Of a DNA stretch of 16,056 nucleotides, positions 13,431-16,056 are shown one piece after another. Each line of letters begins with the position of its first letter. Positions within the stretch are counted from its first letter, which is position 1. Made by a program: the position numbers and the translations under genes. The notes under the pieces are model-generated. The model was not told where the DNA came from, did not search any database, and saw only the letters and a program-made list of their open reading frames with translations. This DNA is from Oscillospiraceae bacterium (GTDB lineage Bacteria; Bacillota; Clostridia; Oscillospirales; Oscillospiraceae). The stretch spans positions 1 to 16,056 of the forward strand of contig JAISAA010000172.1 in the NCBI GenBank assembly GCA_031266955.1, written 5' to 3'.

Positions 13431-13856
13431 GCCGCAGATTGCAACGCTAAGGGTTGGAACCACACTCACCGCGAATACAACTCGACACTCAATCCTGCGG
13501 CAAGAAACTTGCGAAAAAACGCGACAAAGCAGGAACAACACCTATGGTATGATTTTCTCAAGGATTTCACTCCGAGATTCACAAGGCAACGCATTATCGG
13601 TAATTTCATCGTTGATTTTTTCTGTGCAAAAGCACTGCTTGTGGTTGAACTGGACGGCGCGCATCATTACACCGATGAGGGAATGAAATACGACAGGGCG
13701 CGAACGGCGTATATGAATACATACGGTATTGTGGTTTTGAGATTTGAAAATATCGAAATTGACAAGAAATTTGCGTATGTCTGCGGCAAAATCGAGTCCA
13801 CAGTGCGAGGAAGGCAAATTATTATCGCTTCCGGCAGTACTGATTTTCACAAATAA
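13323..13856 (+). CDS. DUF559 / Vsr-like endonuclease-domain protein
   Basis: Residues from about NPAARNLRKNATKQE to the end form a DUF559 domain of the PD-(D/E)XK-like/Vsr-like fold. It shows HLWYDFLKDF, RFTRQRIIGNFIVDFFC with a conserved aspartate, VVELDGAHHY with the E-x-D pair, and VLRFENIEI. Its cellular role is not established; nicking or repair-like nuclease activity is inferred from the fold. The frame runs without stops back through the inverted repeat into the end of argC. The nearest in-frame ATG is at 13323, inside the repeat, with only a weak AGAAAG before it. The true start is therefore doubtful, and the gene may be 5'-truncated by the repeat or use a non-ATG codon. It is distinctly AT-richer than argC and argJ, a sign of transfer. 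Confidence 0.7.
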   Translation: MGLLLKSKNDNKHLAPPKAPLSEGGGGAESDAGGWNAADCNAKGWNHTHREYNSTLNPAARNLRKNATKQEQHLWYDFLKDFTPRFTRQRIIGNFIVDFFCAKALLVVELDGAHHYTDEGMKYDRARTAYMNTYGIVVLRFENIEIDKKFAYVCGKIESTVRGRQIIIASGSTDFHK

Positions 13857-13885
13857 CATTTAACATTCAGAAAGGCTGATCCATT

Positions 13886-15127
13886 ATGAACACCATCAAA
13901 TACATCGAAGGCGGCGTCACGGCGCCGCTTGGATTCACGGCGGCGGGGCTGCACGTCGGCGTGAAGACGCGCAACCCGGAGAAATTGGACGTCGCGCTTA
14001 TCGCGGCGGACGTTTTGTGCAACACGGCGGCGGCGTACACTAAAAACGTCGTCAAGGCCGCGCCGATAATCGTCACGCGCGAGCATCTGCAAAACGGGCA
14101 AGCGCGGGCGATAATCGCCAATTCCGGCAACGCAAACGCGTGCGCGCCCGGAGGGGAGGAGAACGCGCGGCGGATGTGCGCGGCGGCGGCGGGCGCGCTC
14201 GGTATCGTCGAGACCGACGTGCTCGTCGCGTCCACGGGCGTCATGGGGCAGACGCTGCCGGTAGCGAAGATCGAGGCCGCCGCCCCGGAGCTCGCGGCTC
14301 GGCTGTCGCGCGGCGGCTCGGACGACGCGGCGCGCGCTATTATGACGACTGACACCGTGAAAAAGGAAGTCGCGCTTGAATGCGAGATCGGCGGCAAGAC
14401 AGTCCGCATCGGCGGGATCGCCAAGGGTTCCGGTATGATACACCCGAATATGGGCACGCTGCTCGCGTTCATCACGACGGATTGTTCAATTTCGCGCGAA
14501 ATGCTGAACGCCGCGCTGCTCTCCGCCGTGCGCGAGAGCTTCAACCGCATTTCCGTTGACGGCGACACCTCGACGAACGACACGGCGATAGTTATGGCAT
14601 CCGGTCACGCCGGCAACGCGGAGATAACAGGCTTCGGCGAGGATTATGACGTTTTCGCCGACGCGCTACGCGCTCTGTGCGTCCGCTTCGCGCGCGAGAT
14701 GGCGTCCGACGGCGAGGGCGCGAAGCACCTGATAACGTGTACCGTGTCGAACACCGAGAACGAGGGCAAGGCGGAGACCTTGGCGAAGTCGGTGATCTCG
14801 TCCACGCTGTTCAAAGCCGCAATATTCGGCGCTGACGCGAACTGGGGGCGCGCGCTGTGCGCGATGGGCTATTCCGGCGAAGCCTTCGACCCCGACCGCG
14901 TAGACGTGTCGTTCCGCTCAGCGGCGGGGACTATCGAGGTGTGCCGCGACGGTCTCGGCCTGGCCTTCGACGAGACACTCGCGAAAGCGGTACTCACGGA
15001 GCACGATATAGAGGTGCTCATCGACCTGCACGAGGAAACCACGCCGGGGGAATGCGGTCTGTGTACGTGCTGGGGCTGCGACATTACGTATGATTACATC
15101 AAGATAAACGGGGATTATAGGACATGA
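13886..15127 (+). CDS. argJ: glutamate N-acetyltransferase (ArgJ)
   Basis: ArgJ transfers the acetyl group from N-acetylornithine to glutamate, so the acetyl group is recycled; bifunctional members can also use acetyl-CoA. The 413 residues include STGVMG (116-121), whose T-G forms the oxyanion hole, and the self-cleavage site at G190-T191 in HPNMGTLLAF, with T191 as nucleophile of the beta chain. TTDTVKK (154-160) and the C-terminal CGLCTCWGCD are also conserved. GT instead of AT at the cleavage point is common in clostridia. The start is preceded by GAAAGG at about 10 nt. The stop overlaps the next GNAT by ATGA. The window alone does not show whether it is mono- or bifunctional. Confidence 0.96.
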   Translation: MNTIKYIEGGVTAPLGFTAAGLHVGVKTRNPEKLDVALIAADVLCNTAAAYTKNVVKAAPIIVTREHLQNGQARAIIANSGNANACAPGGEENARRMCAAAAGALGIVETDVLVASTGVMGQTLPVAKIEAAAPELAARLSRGGSDDAARAIMTTDTVKKEVALECEIGGKTVRIGGIAKGSGMIHPNMGTLLAFITTDCSISREMLNAALLSAVRESFNRISVDGDTSTNDTAIVMASGHAGNAEITGFGEDYDVFADALRALCVRFAREMASDGEGAKHLITCTVSNTENEGKAETLAKSVISSTLFKAAIFGADANWGRALCAMGYSGEAFDPDRVDVSFRSAAGTIEVCRDGLGLAFDETLAKAVLTEHDIEVLIDLHEETTPGECGLCTCWGCDITYDYIKINGDYRT

Positions 15128-15876
15128 TCATGACAAACGCCGATTTTCTGCGGATCGCGCAGGCGCAGATCGCCATTGATATGAGCTGCGCCGCGTCGGA
15201 CTTCTCGGCGGGCGAAAACATCGTTGTCGTCTCGCGGGCGGACGAGCGGGCGAGCGCGTATTTGGATTTGCCGCTTTTCTGCGCGCTCATATCATACGGC
15301 GGAAACATCGTCGCGTCCGTTGACGGGCGCATAGAGGATTTCGCGCGGCGGCACATAGCTTCAATGACGACGTCGGACATCTTCGGACCGCGCGGCTGCC
15401 GGGCCTTGGACTCGGAGCTCCGGCAATACGGCTACACGGTCGAGTGGATGGCGGAGTATTGGCTGCCCGATACGGAGCGTCTACGCCCGCTGCCGTGCGC
15501 GTATGAAACGCGCGTCTTGGAGCGCGGCGAGTTTGAGGATTTATATCAACTGCCGTGGAGCAACGCGCTGTCAAAAAAGCGGCCTCACCTCGATACGCTG
15601 GCCGTCGCCGCGTATGACGGCGGAGAGCTCATCGGGCTCGCGGGGTGCAGCGCCGACAGCGCGGAGCTGCGGCAGATAGGGATCGACGTTCTGCCCGAGT
15701 ACCGCCGCCGCGGCGTGGCGTCCGCGCTGACCTCGCGGATAGCTGTCGAGATCATAGAGCGCGGGAACGTGCCCTATTACGGCTGCGCGTGGTCGAACAT
15801 CGGCTCCGCGGCGAACGCCGTGAAAAGCGGGTTCCGCCCGGCGTGGGTACATCTTTCCGCAGTCAAGGCTGAATAG
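15124..15876 (+). CDS. GNAT acetyltransferase between argJ and argB
   Basis: A 250-residue protein with an N-terminal domain of about 120 residues without a motif I recognise and a C-terminal GNAT domain. The acetyl-CoA loop is R194-x-x-G197-x-A199 (YRRRGVASALTS) after LRQIGIDVLPE, with the NAVKSGF segment near 231-237. It starts by ATGA overlap with argJ; a second ATG two codons later is possible. Its stop codon touches the argB ribosome binding site. This placement inside the acetylated-ornithine part of the pathway raises the possibility of N-acetylglutamate synthase activity, but short GNATs of many functions exist and no specific NAGS motif can be claimed. Confidence 0.85.
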   Translation: MIMTNADFLRIAQAQIAIDMSCAASDFSAGENIVVVSRADERASAYLDLPLFCALISYGGNIVASVDGRIEDFARRHIASMTTSDIFGPRGCRALDSELRQYGYTVEWMAEYWLPDTERLRPLPCAYETRVLERGEFEDLYQLPWSNALSKKRPHLDTLAVAAYDGGELIGLAGCSADSAELRQIGIDVLPEYRRRGVASALTSRIAVEIIERGNVPYYGCAWSNIGSAANAVKSGFRPAWVHLSAVKAE

Positions 15877-15889
15877 GAGGTGTTCATAT

Positions 15890-16056
15890 ATGTCCGATAA
15901 TTTTGACCGCGCGCAGATACTTGTCGAGGCGCTGCCGTATATTCAGAAGTTTTACGGCAAGATAGTCGTCGTCAAGTACGGCGGCAACGCTATGATCTCG
16001 CCGGAGCTGTTTGACGCCGTGATGGAGGATATCATACTCCTGCGGCTCGTCGGCAT
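15890..16056 (+). CDS. argB: acetylglutamate kinase, 3' partial
   Basis: Only the first 55 codons are in the window. After a short N-terminus (SDNFDRAQILVEALPYIQKF) comes VVKYGGNAM, the phosphate-binding loop of the amino-acid kinase fold, and then DAVMEDIILLRLVG, all typical of ArgB. The enzyme phosphorylates N-acetylglutamate, the step before ArgC, and is usually the point of arginine feedback. AGGAGG (15875-15880) lies 9 nt before the ATG and begins inside the stop codon of the preceding GNAT gene. Confidence 0.95.
   Translation, partial: MSDNFDRAQILVEALPYIQKFYGKIVVVKYGGNAMISPELFDAVMEDIILLRLVG

Overview
The window looks like a chromosomal segment of a GC-rich member of the Bacillota, probably a gut-type clostridium. 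The evidence is strong AGGAGG ribosome binding sites, TTGACA / TATAAT-type promoters with 17-bp spacers, an SLH-anchored surface protein, dense overlapping operons, and type II toxin-antitoxin and GNAT genes. No rRNA, tRNA or CRISPR array was found, so the taxonomic placement is inference.

Left part (1-5702). A truncated Old-Yellow-Enzyme-type iron-sulfur flavoprotein enters from the left. It converges on a minus-strand pair made of a small antitoxin-like protein and a GNAT acetyltransferase, which overlap by 58 nt and have a clear promoter. Next, also on the minus strand, is a 1211-residue secreted protein with three C-terminal SLH domains.

Central intergenic region (5703-6358). This is the most unusual stretch. 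On the minus strand a promoter at about 6070-6098 would produce a leader of about 360 nt for the SLH gene. The leader contains a closing 10-bp long-range helix, several nested helices and a terminator-like hairpin with a U-rich tail just before the ribosome binding site. The 3' arm of the closing helix overlaps the 5' arm of the terminator, as in a riboswitch expression platform. I cannot assign it to a known RNA class. On the plus strand the same region holds a good argG promoter and ARG-box-like operator sequences.

Right part (6359-16056). This is an arginine biosynthesis cluster read left to right: argG, an uncharacterised helical protein, argH, then after an accessory block argC, argJ, a GNAT, and argB (cut by the window edge). 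Between argH and argC lie an orphan Phd/YefM antitoxin on the opposite strand, two GNATs, an MntA-HepT (nucleotidyltransferase / HEPN) toxin-antitoxin pair and a third GNAT whose stop overlaps the argC start. Between argC and argJ sits a 226-bp element with 57-bp inverted-repeat arms, joined to a DUF559-type nuclease gene that has no convincing start codon of its own. The arg genes supply the acetylated-glutamate steps (ArgB, ArgC, ArgJ) and the last two steps from citrulline to arginine (ArgG, ArgH). The accessory genes appear to use the operon as a landing site and are tightly coupled to it by 4-14 nt overlaps.
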